A DNA stretch of 19,559 nucleotides from Halarchaeoplasma sp046498385 (lineage in GTDB: Archaea > Thermoplasmatota > Thermoplasmata > Halarchaeoplasmatales > Halarchaeoplasmataceae). This document shows positions 1 to 7,002 of this stretch, piece by piece. The translations under genes and the position numbers were made by a program. Below the pieces are notes generated by a model, which saw only the letters and a program-made list of their open reading frames with translations, searched no databases and was not told where the DNA came from. Within the stretch, counting starts at the first letter, position 1, and the number at the start of each line of letters is the position of its first letter. Where the stretch lies: positions 1-19,559 of the forward strand of contig JAWOAU010000089.1 in assembly GCA_046498385.1 (NCBI GenBank), written 5' to 3'.

Positions 1-108
1 TATTTATCTCTCTTGGAAATCAAATGTATCTGGATATATGACTCTAGATACTGATCAACTTCCGTTAAGTACTATTGATCTTTTGGTACGAGGCCCAGAA
101 AACGGGCT

Positions 109-576
109 ATGGAACAGGAGATATTGGACGAAGAACCCATCGAAGAAGACTACGACTACGAAGAAGAACTAGGAGAGGAAGAAGATTACGACTACGAAGA
201 AGAACTAGAAGAGGAAGAAGATTACGACTACGAAGAAGAACTAGAAGAGGAAGAAGATTACGACTACGGAGAAGAGCTAGAAGAGGAAGAAGATTACGAC
301 TACGAAGAAGAACTAGAAGAGGAAGAAGATTACGACGCGGAGGCGGCTGAAGAAGAGGAAATGTTGACGAACCGGATCAAGTCAGTATACAATATGGTTT
401 ACTACGCGGAAGAGATGGATATAGATACTAGGGATACAAACGAACTCATCGCCGATGCTAGAGAAGAGGTGGATGTGGGAGACCTCGATAAAGCGGACAA
501 ACTTATCACTAGAGCGTTGGACCAAATCGTCCCCATACTGAAGGAAAAATTGGACATAGACCCGAGTGATTTTTAG
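109..576 (+). CDS. Acidic tandem-repeat protein with helical C-terminal domain
   Basis: A 155-residue protein of unknown function. Residues 12-71 are five perfect or near-perfect copies of a 12-residue unit of the form EEDYDYEEELEE, followed by a partial sixth copy. Residues 85-155 are ordinary in composition and look alpha-helical, with a GDLDKADKLITRAL stretch like the A/L-rich helical pairs common in archaeal hypothetical proteins. No signal peptide, membrane segment or catalytic motif is visible. The repeat part is extremely acidic and tyrosine-rich, so it may be disordered, bind metal or basic partners, or act as a flexible tether (inference). ATG 109 is the first start after an in-frame stop at 76-78. 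No clear Shine-Dalgarno or TATA box was found, and ATG 361 is a possible internal start that would give only the helical domain. A T-tract follows the TAG stop. The frame is credible because the C-terminal domain is non-repetitive and the repeats keep this phase. Confidence 0.75.
   Translation: MEQEILDEEPIEEDYDYEEELGEEEDYDYEEELEEEEDYDYEEELEEEEDYDYGEELEEEEDYDYEEELEEEEDYDAEAAEEEEMLTNRIKSVYNMVYYAEEMDIDTRDTNELIADAREEVDVGDLDKADKLITRALDQIVPILKEKLDIDPSDF
142..336 (+). repeat. 36-bp in-frame tandem repeat (5 full copies plus a partial)
   Basis: Units start at 142, 178, 214, 250 and 286, each 36 bp, with a partial sixth copy at 322-336. Units 2, 3 and 5 are identical. Unit 1 differs by a C for T and a G for A, and unit 4 by GGA for GAA and GAG for GAA. 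The period is a multiple of three and codes for the acidic 12-residue repeat, so copy number can change without a frameshift. There are no spacers, so it is not a CRISPR array. Confidence 0.95.
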
Positions 577-651
577 ACTTTTAAATAAGTAAAGAGAGAA
601 CTATAATGACGTTAAGTGTAACATTGAGTGATCCGAGATCGACGGCAAAAG

Positions 652-659
652 TTTTAATC
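652..659 (+). promoter_or_regulatory. TATA-like box of the panE-like gene
   Basis: TTTTAATC is centred 26.5 nt upstream of ATG 682 and follows an A/G-rich GCAAAAG, as expected for a BRE. No Shine-Dalgarno site lies before the ATG, so transcription probably starts at the ATG (leaderless). Confidence 0.6.
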
Positions 660-681
660 ATTCCTTGGTAAATTCGAGAAC

Positions 682-1596
682 ATGAAGCTCGCTATAATAG
701 GCCCCGGTGCACTAGGCACCTTCCTTGCAGGAATACTAGGCAAGGACCATGATATCCTGCTTCTCGGCCGGAGAGATGTAGATTTGAACAGTGTGCGTGT
801 AAGCGGAAATACAACAGTTGAGTGTGAAGTCGAATATACAACCGACGCTTCAAAATTGACCAGGTACCAGTATATACTTTTATGTACCAAATCGTACGAT
901 ACAGAACAGGCCGTAGAGGAGATCCATCCCTATATCAACAACGACGCCCGTGTAGTTTCGTTGCAGAACGGTTTAAACAATGAACTCTTAATATCAAAGT
1001 ACGTGGACCCGCACAAGATCATAGGCGGAGTCACCAGCCAAGGGATAACATACGAGTCGCTGGGGCATGTTATCCATGCCGGAGAAGGTGATACCTATAT
1101 CGGTCTTTATCCACATGGTAAGGATGAATATGTATCTCGATTTGCCGAATTTCTCAGAAATACGGTTCTAGAGGTCGAAGTGGTCGATAACATATACGGA
1201 TACATATGGCAAAAGGTAATCGTTAACGCCTGTATCAACCCCCTTACCGCACTAACGGGCTTAAAGAATGGAGCACTGTTAGAGGATCAGGAACTCAGAG
1301 GACTGATGGAGAAAATTTGCCACGAATCTCATAGTGTAGCAATAAAGGAAACCACCCTGCCTAACGACGACCCTCTAAGAGAGGTAGAACGGGTGGCGTC
1401 TCTTACCGCCGAGAACAGATCTAGCATGCTACAAGATATTCAGCGGCACAGAAAGACTGAGATAGACTGTATAAACGGTGCCGTCGTAGATATGGCGAAA
1501 AAAATTGGGATAGAAACCCCGTTAAATCATATGCTCTATGCTTTGATAAAGGGGAGGGAACTTTATTTTAAACAAAAAACTACCGGTAAAAATTAA
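682..1596 (+). CDS. panE: 2-dehydropantoate 2-reductase-like (ketopantoate reductase family)
   Basis: A 304-residue NADPH-dependent 2-oxo-acid reductase of the PanE/ApbA family. The family member in CoA synthesis reduces ketopantoate to pantoate in the cytosol. The N-terminal Rossmann motif is GPGALG (7-12). Family landmarks are present: CTKSYDT with K70, SLQNG with N96, WQKVIVNACINPLTAL with K178 and N182, and a C-terminal SSMLQDI..RKTEID with S248 and E260. These match the catalytic lysine, the asparagines and the substrate-binding serine and glutamate of the E. coli enzyme. The length is typical. It is followed after 26 bp by an SHMT-like gene and then a GS-like ligase. That is not a classical pantothenate neighbourhood, so another 2-oxo acid substrate is possible. 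The family call is secure; pantoate specificity is inferred. Confidence 0.85.
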   Translation: MKLAIIGPGALGTFLAGILGKDHDILLLGRRDVDLNSVRVSGNTTVECEVEYTTDASKLTRYQYILLCTKSYDTEQAVEEIHPYINNDARVVSLQNGLNNELLISKYVDPHKIIGGVTSQGITYESLGHVIHAGEGDTYIGLYPHGKDEYVSRFAEFLRNTVLEVEVVDNIYGYIWQKVIVNACINPLTALTGLKNGALLEDQELRGLMEKICHESHSVAIKETTLPNDDPLREVERVASLTAENRSSMLQDIQRHRKTEIDCINGAVVDMAKKIGIETPLNHMLYALIKGRELYFKQKTTGKN

Positions 1597-1598
1597 AA
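1591..1598 (+). promoter_or_regulatory. Possible TATA-like box of the SHMT-like gene
   Basis: AATTAAAA overlaps the panE stop codon and is centred about 28 nt upstream of ATG 1623. It would support a separate leaderless transcript starting at ATG 1623 rather than at GTG 1614. The region is A-rich, so the match could be chance. Confidence 0.3.
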
Positions 1599-1622
1599 GG
1601 CACATGAGCTATAGTGCACACC

Positions 1623-2720
1623 ATGACAAGAGAAAATATCGCTGCACTTATCCAAAAACACGAAAAAATACGGGAAGAGGGACTCAACCTTGTTGCCTCG
1701 GAGAATTGGCTTTCACAGCAAGTTAAAAAGGCTCTAGCGTCCGATCTAGCCGGTCGATACCATTCAAATTACTACGGGGGCACAATGTATACTCAAGAAT
1801 TGATCACGACTGTGGAGGAGCTTGCAAAAGAGCTGTTCGATGTAAAACATGCCCTGGTTACCCCTCTTTCAGGTAACATCTGTGACCTCACCGTTCTATT
1901 CTCCTTCACCGATGTAGATGACAGAGTCGCGATCCTCCCATTCACCGCAGGTGGATACCCTCTAGGTCTTGAAAAATTTCAAAGAAAGAGAGTGTCTTTT
2001 CCTAATACACCGGGTACCTTTGATATCGATGTGCCGAGGTGTGAGAACTTGTTTCAGCAACCGGTCGCCCTCAACGTACTCGGTTCCTCTTACATCCCTT
2101 TTCCACATCCAGTAAAAGAGATATCGGAGTTAAATCCGGAAGGTCTGACCGTTTACGACGGTTCCCATATTCTCGGCCTTCTAGCATGCGGTGAATTTCA
2201 GCGCCCTCTCAAGGAAGGTGCCGAGATACTGATCGGCAGCACGCACAAATCATTTTACGGACCTCAGGGAGGGATCATATTGACGGATTCCTACGAACAC
2301 GCAGAGGCCATGAGGTTTTACCTAGATGTTGACGAGAACACAGGTATAGGATTTGTAGATAATCCCCACCCGAACAGGATAGCCGCTTTAGGGGCGGCTG
2401 TGGAAGAAATGCTCGACCATCAAGACTACGGGAAAAACATAGTAGCCAACTCCAAAGCTCTGGGTCGGGCCCTTGATGAACTAGGAATCCCCATACGCTT
2501 CTCTTCTAGGGATTACTCCGAATCTCATCAACTGTTCTTCGACATACCCGCTGAAAAGGGACCTTTCCTCTGCCAACTGCTTGAAGAAGAAGGTATATTC
2601 ATAGATGTCAGCGGCAGGTTCGGCACCTCAGAAGTCACCCACAGGGGTATGACTCCTGAGGATATGGACGAAATCGCTCACAAAATAGCGGATGCGTTTC
2701 CCTCAAATTTAAGAGCATGA
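1623..2720 (+). CDS. Divergent serine hydroxymethyltransferase-like PLP enzyme
   Basis: A 365-residue fold-type I PLP enzyme related to glycine/serine hydroxymethyltransferase, clearly shorter than the usual 410-430. SHMT landmarks seen: LVASEN with the general-acid E27, YYGG (50-53), YDGSHILGL with PLP-contacting D179 and H182, the PLP lysine K209 in GSTHKSFYGPQGG, and the carboxylate-binding R332 in RFGTSEVTHRG. The histidine that stacks on PLP in the GGH motif is replaced by tyrosine (GGY, Y112). The segments between 80 and 150, where folate contacts lie in bacterial SHMT, are poorly conserved. It may be an SHMT using another pterin or none, or an aldolase for a different beta-hydroxy amino acid. 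GTG 1614 is an alternative start three codons upstream. It lies between panE- and GS-like genes on the same strand. Confidence 0.75.
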   Translation: MTRENIAALIQKHEKIREEGLNLVASENWLSQQVKKALASDLAGRYHSNYYGGTMYTQELITTVEELAKELFDVKHALVTPLSGNICDLTVLFSFTDVDDRVAILPFTAGGYPLGLEKFQRKRVSFPNTPGTFDIDVPRCENLFQQPVALNVLGSSYIPFPHPVKEISELNPEGLTVYDGSHILGLLACGEFQRPLKEGAEILIGSTHKSFYGPQGGIILTDSYEHAEAMRFYLDVDENTGIGFVDNPHPNRIAALGAAVEEMLDHQDYGKNIVANSKALGRALDELGIPIRFSSRDYSESHQLFFDIPAEKGPFLCQLLEEEGIFIDVSGRFGTSEVTHRGMTPEDMDEIAHKIADAFPSNLRA

Positions 2721-2758
2721 TTAAAATATGAGTGAATCATGTGATATCAGGCATTAAT

Positions 2759-4033
2759 ATGGAAAACAAGCTGAGCTTACCAAAAGATATAGATTCGATT
2801 GCTCTGAAATTTTTAGACCTCCGAGGACGGGTTAGAGAGATCCGTATACCCCCCGACATGTTTCCTCTAGTTGCGGAAGATGGGGTAAGCTTTGACTCCT
2901 CCAACGTTGGTTTTACCGATGTCTCTCAAAGCGATATGGTGGTGGTCCCCGATCCAAAGGCCTTCAACCTGATGGATTACGGAAACGAAAAGATAGCGGT
3001 TTTCCTATGCGAGATGTACTGGCCCGACGGAAGCTATTTCAAGGGTGACCCACGATATATGCTCAAAAACACCCTTAAAAAACTGGCAGATAAAGGCATC
3101 TCCGTAAGGATAAAGGCCGAGTATGAATTCCATCTGCTCCACAAAGATACCTACGAACCTATAGATAAAGGTAGGTATATCGACGGGCGTACGGAATACA
3201 GCAGTTTGATAAGCAAGATATCTCGCTCTTTGGCAGGTTATGACATTCCTGTAGAGAAGATACATCACGAAGCAGGGGGCGGACAGTATGAAATAGAACC
3301 TCTGCCTTATAACGACCCTATCAAAGCGGCGGATGACTTCATCTTGATAAAGGAATTGATTAAAAAGATTGCCAGGGATAACGACATGATAGCTACCTTT
3401 ATGCCAAAACCCGTATCTAACGAACCGGGCAACGGGCTCCACATCCACATATCCCTTGTACAGGACGGCGAGCTCATGTTTTCACCCGGTGAATTGAACG
3501 ATGCGGCCAAAGGCTTCATCGGAGGATTGTTAAAGCACGCTCCAGGACTGTCTGCTATCTGCTGCCCCACCATCAACTCCTACAAACGGTTGGTACCGGG
3601 TTACGAAGCACCTGTTTACATCTGTTGGGGCGGTGAAAATCGCAGTGTACTGGTACGCATACCTTCCTATGGTAACAAAGAAGAGAAAAAGGGGCGTATC
3701 GAATACCGAGCCGGTGATGCATCTGCCAATATTTATCTTCTTATGAATGCAATGATATCCGCAGGTCTGGATGGTATGAAAAGGGGACTAGATCCGGGCC
3801 AGGAAATCGACCAGGACCTCTTCGCTCTACGGGAAAGCGAGATACAAGAATTGGATATAGACACTTTACCTACCAGTCTGCAGGAATCTCTCCACCATCT
3901 GGAAGAAGACGATTTTTTGATGCAGACCCTGGGAGAGAGTGCTCAATACTACTTAAACGAAAAAAGAAAGGAGATACTTGATTTCAGTCGAGAGATAACT
4001 CAGTGGGAAATAAACTCCTACCTAGAGTATTGA
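2759..4033 (+). CDS. Glutamine synthetase family ligase (type I, GlnA-like)
   Basis: A 424-residue ATP-dependent gamma-glutamyl ligase fold. Metal and substrate residues of GS are in place: E121 and E123 (AEYEF), E171 and E178 (HHEAGGGQYEIE), H228 (GNGLHIHIS), R277 and E283 (KRLVPGYEAPV), R295 (ENRSVLVRIP), E315 and R317 (RIEYR). The usual FDGSSI ammonium-site loop is altered to FDSSNVGF, one residue shorter. The RxPDPSANPYL motif reads RAGDASANIYL. The adenylylation-loop tyrosine position appears to be Phe (DLFAL). Catalysis therefore looks intact, but the amine acceptor may differ from ammonia. It could be ordinary glutamine synthetase or a gamma-glutamyl-amide synthetase. GTG 2732 and GTG 2741 are possible upstream starts; ATG 2759 is preferred because conserved family sequence starts only about ten residues after it. 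It follows the SHMT-like gene closely. Confidence 0.8.
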   Translation: MENKLSLPKDIDSIALKFLDLRGRVREIRIPPDMFPLVAEDGVSFDSSNVGFTDVSQSDMVVVPDPKAFNLMDYGNEKIAVFLCEMYWPDGSYFKGDPRYMLKNTLKKLADKGISVRIKAEYEFHLLHKDTYEPIDKGRYIDGRTEYSSLISKISRSLAGYDIPVEKIHHEAGGGQYEIEPLPYNDPIKAADDFILIKELIKKIARDNDMIATFMPKPVSNEPGNGLHIHISLVQDGELMFSPGELNDAAKGFIGGLLKHAPGLSAICCPTINSYKRLVPGYEAPVYICWGGENRSVLVRIPSYGNKEEKKGRIEYRAGDASANIYLLMNAMISAGLDGMKRGLDPGQEIDQDLFALRESEIQELDIDTLPTSLQESLHHLEEDDFLMQTLGESAQYYLNEKRKEILDFSREITQWEINSYLEY

Positions 4034-4072
4034 CCGTGAACTTCATATGCCACCTTTTCTATACGAAACGAT

Positions 4073-4369
4073 ATGGAAGCCATAAGAAAGATAGAAGGCA
4101 CAAAGAAGGACCGTAGTGTAAAACTGTACGCACTGAGTACTTGTGGTTGGTGTAAGAAGACCAAGAAGCTTTTGAGTACTCTTGATGTTGAATATGAGTG
4201 TATAGATTTTGACCTTCTCCCGGAGGAGAAAAAGAAGCTCATAAAAGAAGAGATTAAAAACGTCAATCCAGCCATCAGCTTCCCTACCGTGGTTGTGGAT
4301 GAAGGGGAAGAAATAATAGTCGGTTTCAAAGAGGATAAGATAAAGGAAGTGCTCGCCGATGAGGGATGA
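4073..4369 (+). CDS. Glutaredoxin-like thiol-disulfide protein
   Basis: A 98-residue single-domain thioredoxin-fold protein. VKLYALSTCGWCKKTKKLL (17-35) contains the active-site C24-G-W-C27. The cis-proline is P71 in ISFPTVVV, followed by a GF motif near the C-terminus, as in glutaredoxins. No signal peptide is visible, so it acts in the cytosol. It overlaps by 11 bp the gene for a ferredoxin-thioredoxin reductase-type protein, its likely electron donor: in archaea and anaerobes this pairing reduces protein disulfides from ferredoxin or rubredoxin rather than NADPH and glutathione (family knowledge plus inference). The start has no good Shine-Dalgarno; TCATATGC, about 26 nt upstream, is a weak TATA candidate. 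Confidence 0.85.
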   Translation: MEAIRKIEGTKKDRSVKLYALSTCGWCKKTKKLLSTLDVEYECIDFDLLPEEKKKLIKEEIKNVNPAISFPTVVVDEGEEIIVGFKEDKIKEVLADEG

Positions 4370-4853
4370 AGAAGGCATGCTGGAGTACGTGGAGAAGGAT
4401 GCCGAAGATAACGGATATTTTCTATGCCCTGACGAGGAACTACTGGACGATCTCGTTCAAGGCCTGGTTGAGAATGAAGGAAGATACGGTTATCCGTCCT
4501 GCCCGTGCCGACAAGCGTCCGGTAAGAAGTTATACGACTCCGATATGATCTGCCCCTGCGAGTATCGGGACGCCGATGTGGAGGAGTACGGTATGTGCTA
4601 CTGCGGACTCTTCGTTTCCCAGGAAGTTAGCGAGGAGCCGGACAAACTCCAACCGATCCCGGAAAGAAGACCCCCTGAAATCATCGAGGCAGGTATGGAA
4701 GCCGAAGAAGAGCCGGAACCCGTGAAGGAAGATGTGCAGGTCTGGAGGTGTACCGTATGCGGCTATCTAGCTGCGAGAGAGCTGCCTCCTCCTGTCTGCC
4801 CCATATGCAAGGCAAAGGCCGAAAGATTCCAAGAATTTGAGATGTGGAGTTAA
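4359..4853 (+). CDS. Ferredoxin-thioredoxin reductase catalytic chain fused to a rubredoxin domain
   Basis: A 164-residue two-domain iron protein. Residues 1-95 match the FTR beta chain, with C48-P-C50, C65-P-C67 and C80-Y-C82. By analogy with the plant enzyme these supply the 4Fe-4S ligands (C48, C65, C67, C80) and the redox disulfide (C50-C82). The usual CHC histidine is Tyr here. After an acidic proline-rich linker (about 90-125), residues 128-164 form a rubredoxin-type centre with C131-T-V-C134-G-Y and C147-P-I-C150. The protein probably takes electrons through the rubredoxin iron and reduces the glutaredoxin encoded just upstream. ATG 4359 overlaps that gene; ATG 4377 is an alternative start six codons in. 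An additional cysteine, C23, lies near the N-terminus. The domain calls are strong; the electron route is inferred. Confidence 0.88.
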   Translation: MRDEEGMLEYVEKDAEDNGYFLCPDEELLDDLVQGLVENEGRYGYPSCPCRQASGKKLYDSDMICPCEYRDADVEEYGMCYCGLFVSQEVSEEPDKLQPIPERRPPEIIEAGMEAEEEPEPVKEDVQVWRCTVCGYLAARELPPPVCPICKAKAERFQEFEMWS

Positions 4854-4854
4854 C

Positions 4855-5709
4855 ATGAGAGCGCTAATAGTCGATGAAAAAATAGACCTCCAGGCTCTGA
4901 GGGAACTCAGTAAAAGACCACCGCTTTTCCAACAGGGTGAAAATGATATCTGGACGGATGAACATATCTCGAAATACATGCTGAAAGCACATCTTGATCC
5001 GGACCAAGATACGGCGAGCAGGGCACACGATACGATCGAGGAGTCCTGCAGATGGATCACGTCAAGATTGGATACTGGTTCAAAGGTGATAGACTTGGGT
5101 TGTGGACCGGGACTTTACTGCAAAGAACTTGCTCGACACGGTCTTAAGGTCACCGGAGTTGATTTTTCCAAAAGATCGATAGAATATGCAAGATCGAACC
5201 AAGGAGAGCACGAGGAGTACATCCTGGGTAACTACCTTTCCATCGATATACCAGGGGAGTACGATGCCGCTTTGATGATATACTACGATTTCGGAGTATT
5301 CGACAAGAACGATAGAGATAAGATGTTTAAAAAGGTGAGATCCCTACTTACGGATGAGGGAGTTTTTATCTTCGATGTCCTAACACCGGCCTACCCGGAA
5401 TCGGAAAGTGAAACCACTCACTGGTCCGTAAACGAAGAAGGCGGTTTCTGGCGGCCCTACGGCTACCTTGAACTGTTCAACAGATACTGCTATCCCGAGG
5501 AACGAGCTAGAGTTGAGCAGTATGTAATAACCGACGAAAATGGTAATTCCTCCGTTTACAGGTTATGGCACCAATTTTTCACCATCACTCAGATATCCAA
5601 CCTGCTCAAAAAACACGGTTTTGTGGTGGAGGATTTTTACGGTGATTTAACCGGTGGACATTATGCGCCCGACTTGGAATCCATTGGTTTGATCGCTCGA
5701 AAGATGTGA
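4855..5709 (+). CDS. Class I SAM-dependent methyltransferase, substrate unknown
   Basis: A 284-residue protein with a Rossmann methyltransferase core. Motif I is VIDLGCGPGLYCKELA (LGCGPG at 81-86), D103 in VTGVDFSKRSIEYAR contacts the ribose, and MIYYDFGVFD (141-150) is the motif IV region. An N-terminal extension of about 75 residues precedes the core and a beta-rich region follows it, as in Methyltransf_11/25-type proteins acting on small molecules. No RNA-binding domain is seen. ATG 4855 is chosen because GGAG lies five bases upstream and it follows the previous TAA by one base; a TTG at 4837 is a weaker alternative. It is probably co-transcribed with the FTR-rubredoxin gene. The substrate cannot be told from the sequence. 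Confidence 0.85.
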   Translation: MRALIVDEKIDLQALRELSKRPPLFQQGENDIWTDEHISKYMLKAHLDPDQDTASRAHDTIEESCRWITSRLDTGSKVIDLGCGPGLYCKELARHGLKVTGVDFSKRSIEYARSNQGEHEEYILGNYLSIDIPGEYDAALMIYYDFGVFDKNDRDKMFKKVRSLLTDEGVFIFDVLTPAYPESESETTHWSVNEEGGFWRPYGYLELFNRYCYPEERARVEQYVITDENGNSSVYRLWHQFFTITQISNLLKKHGFVVEDFYGDLTGGHYAPDLESIGLIARKM

Positions 5710-5710
5710 T

Positions 5711-5743
5711 TCAAAAAAAAGATTGGGGGGAAGTGGTTTTTTT
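5711..5743. terminator. Bidirectional oligo-T terminator between convergent genes
   Basis: After the methyltransferase stop there is an eight-A run (5713-5720, T8 on minus) and a seven-T run (5737-5743, on plus), separated by a G-rich stretch. Each strand therefore ends its gene on an oligo-T tract, the usual archaeal intrinsic signal. The plus-strand tract touches the minus-strand stop codon. Confidence 0.6.
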
Positions 5744-6923
5744 AGACCAGTTTTAGCTCTTTACCCAGCTTCTCGTAGGCGTTCAGTATGACATTCAAGT
5801 CATCCTTGGTCATGCCTGCGTTCATCTGATTGCGTATACGTGCTTTACCCCTGGCAACCATGGGGAATACTATTGCAAGTGCGAATATTCCCTCGTCGTA
5901 CAACCTGTTAGCCAGTTCCTGAGCCTTATTACTATCGCCTATCATGGCCGGTATGATGGGGGTTTCACTGTTACCTGTGTCATAACCCATGCTCTCGATC
6001 TCTTTCTTGAAGTACTCGGTGAGTTCCCACAAGTTTTTAACTCGATGATTTTCCTCGTCTATCAATTCAAGAGCCGCTATATTGGTTGCCGCAACATGCG
6101 GTGGGAAAGCTGCACTCAACAGCCATGACCTAGACGTGTTGTATGCATACTTGATGAGCCACTCGCTTCCGGCCAGCATACCTCCGAAGCCGCCCAATGC
6201 CTTGGAGAATGTACCCATCTCGAAGTTTATCCTATTTTCTACATCGAATTCTTTGGCAATGCCGTGCCCATCGCCTAGCACACCCTCGCCGTGGGCGTCG
6301 TCGACGTATGTCATTGCACCGTATTCCTCCGCAAGAGCGACTATCTCATCCATCTTGGCCACATCGCCATCCATGCTGAACACACCGTCGGTGATAACGA
6401 TGGCCCTGCGGTATTCTTTTTCACAGGCATCTTTCAAACACTTTTCTAATCCGCCCATATCCGAGTGAGAATATATCATCTTGTCCGCTTTAGACAGCCT
6501 CACACCGTCGATTATACTACCGTGGTTCAACTCGTCGGATATCAGCACATCTTCCTTACCGACCAACTGAGGTATCAGACCGGCATTTACGGCAAAACCC
6601 GTCTGATAGGTCATACCGGCTTCGGTGCCTTTGAACTCGGCAATCTTATCCCATAACTCCTGGTGAACATCCATGGTACCGGCTATGGACCAATCCGAGC
6701 CGGCGCCGGCGCCGTACTTTTTAACCGCTTCGATGGTCGCCTCTCGCAGCTTAGGGTGATTGGCTAGGTCCAAATAGTTGTTGGAGGCCAGCATTATGCA
6801 CTCTTTACCGTCAACCTTAACATGTGCTTTGGATGGCCCCTCGAGCCCCCGTATAGTCCATGTCAATCCATCCTTCTTCATCTGTTCGTATTCCCTTTTA
6901 AGGAATTCTGTTTTCTCTTTCAT
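5742..6923 (-). CDS. kbl: Alpha-oxoamine synthase, probably glycine C-acetyltransferase (2-amino-3-ketobutyrate CoA ligase)
   Basis: A 393-residue PLP enzyme that joins an acyl-CoA to an amino acid with loss of CoA; KBL works in threonine-glycine interconversion. Landmarks: LASNNYLDL (45-53), H134 in ELNHGSIIDG, VDDAHGEG with D208 and H211, and the PLP lysine K241 in GTFSKALGGFGG. The motif GSDWSIAGTMDVH replaces the usual GSR.I.GT.D.H of KBL. The same family includes 8-amino-7-oxononanoate synthase (BioF). Biotin-dependent genes are near, but no other biotin-synthesis gene is present, so KBL is preferred. The start at 6923 is fixed by a strong AGGAGTGAT; an in-frame ATG at 6956 lacks this support. 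No threonine dehydrogenase gene lies adjacent. Confidence 0.8.
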   Translation of the reverse strand: MKEKTEFLKREYEQMKKDGLTWTIRGLEGPSKAHVKVDGKECIMLASNNYLDLANHPKLREATIEAVKKYGAGAGSDWSIAGTMDVHQELWDKIAEFKGTEAGMTYQTGFAVNAGLIPQLVGKEDVLISDELNHGSIIDGVRLSKADKMIYSHSDMGGLEKCLKDACEKEYRRAIVITDGVFSMDGDVAKMDEIVALAEEYGAMTYVDDAHGEGVLGDGHGIAKEFDVENRINFEMGTFSKALGGFGGMLAGSEWLIKYAYNTSRSWLLSAAFPPHVAATNIAALELIDEENHRVKNLWELTEYFKKEIESMGYDTGNSETPIIPAMIGDSNKAQELANRLYDEGIFALAIVFPMVARGKARIRNQMNAGMTKDDLNVILNAYEKLGKELKLV

Positions 6924-6926
6924 TTT

Positions 6927-6935
6927 ATCACTCCT
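6927..6935 (-). promoter_or_regulatory. Strong ribosome-binding site of kbl
   Basis: AGGAGTGAT on minus, three bases from ATG 6923, is close to the complement of the archaeal 16S 3' end. It decides the start, shortening the longest possible reading frame by 11 residues. Confidence 0.75.
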
Positions 6936-6960
6936 GTGTGATCTTGAGCGACACATTCAA

Positions 6961-6968
6961 TATATTAA
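6961..6968 (-). promoter_or_regulatory. TATA-like box of kbl
   Basis: TTAATATA on minus. A transcript starting about 26-27 nt downstream would have a leader of roughly 15 nt, just enough to include the AGGAGTGAT site. kbl is thus likely leadered, unlike most other operon-first genes here. Confidence 0.5.
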
Positions 6969-7002
6969 ACGCATCGACCGCATTCTAAACCCTACGGCAA
7001 TT

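Noticed and set aside
142..336. 36-bp repeats as a CRISPR array
   Set aside because: Copies are directly adjacent with no unique spacers, code in frame, and there is no palindromic end or cas gene.
75..350. Arginine-rich 91-residue frame across the repeat region
   Set aside because: It is the shifted reading of the same 36-bp repeats. It ends just after the repeats, while the other frame continues into a normal-composition domain.
3005..3448. 147-residue minus-strand frame inside the GS-like gene
   Set aside because: It lies wholly antisense to a gene with clear glutamine synthetase motifs, and has no recognisable domain.
5742..6923. Calling the oxoamine synthase BioF because biotin genes are near
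   Set aside because: No bioA, bioB, bioD or bioW homologue is present, and birA and the carboxylase use biotin rather than make it.
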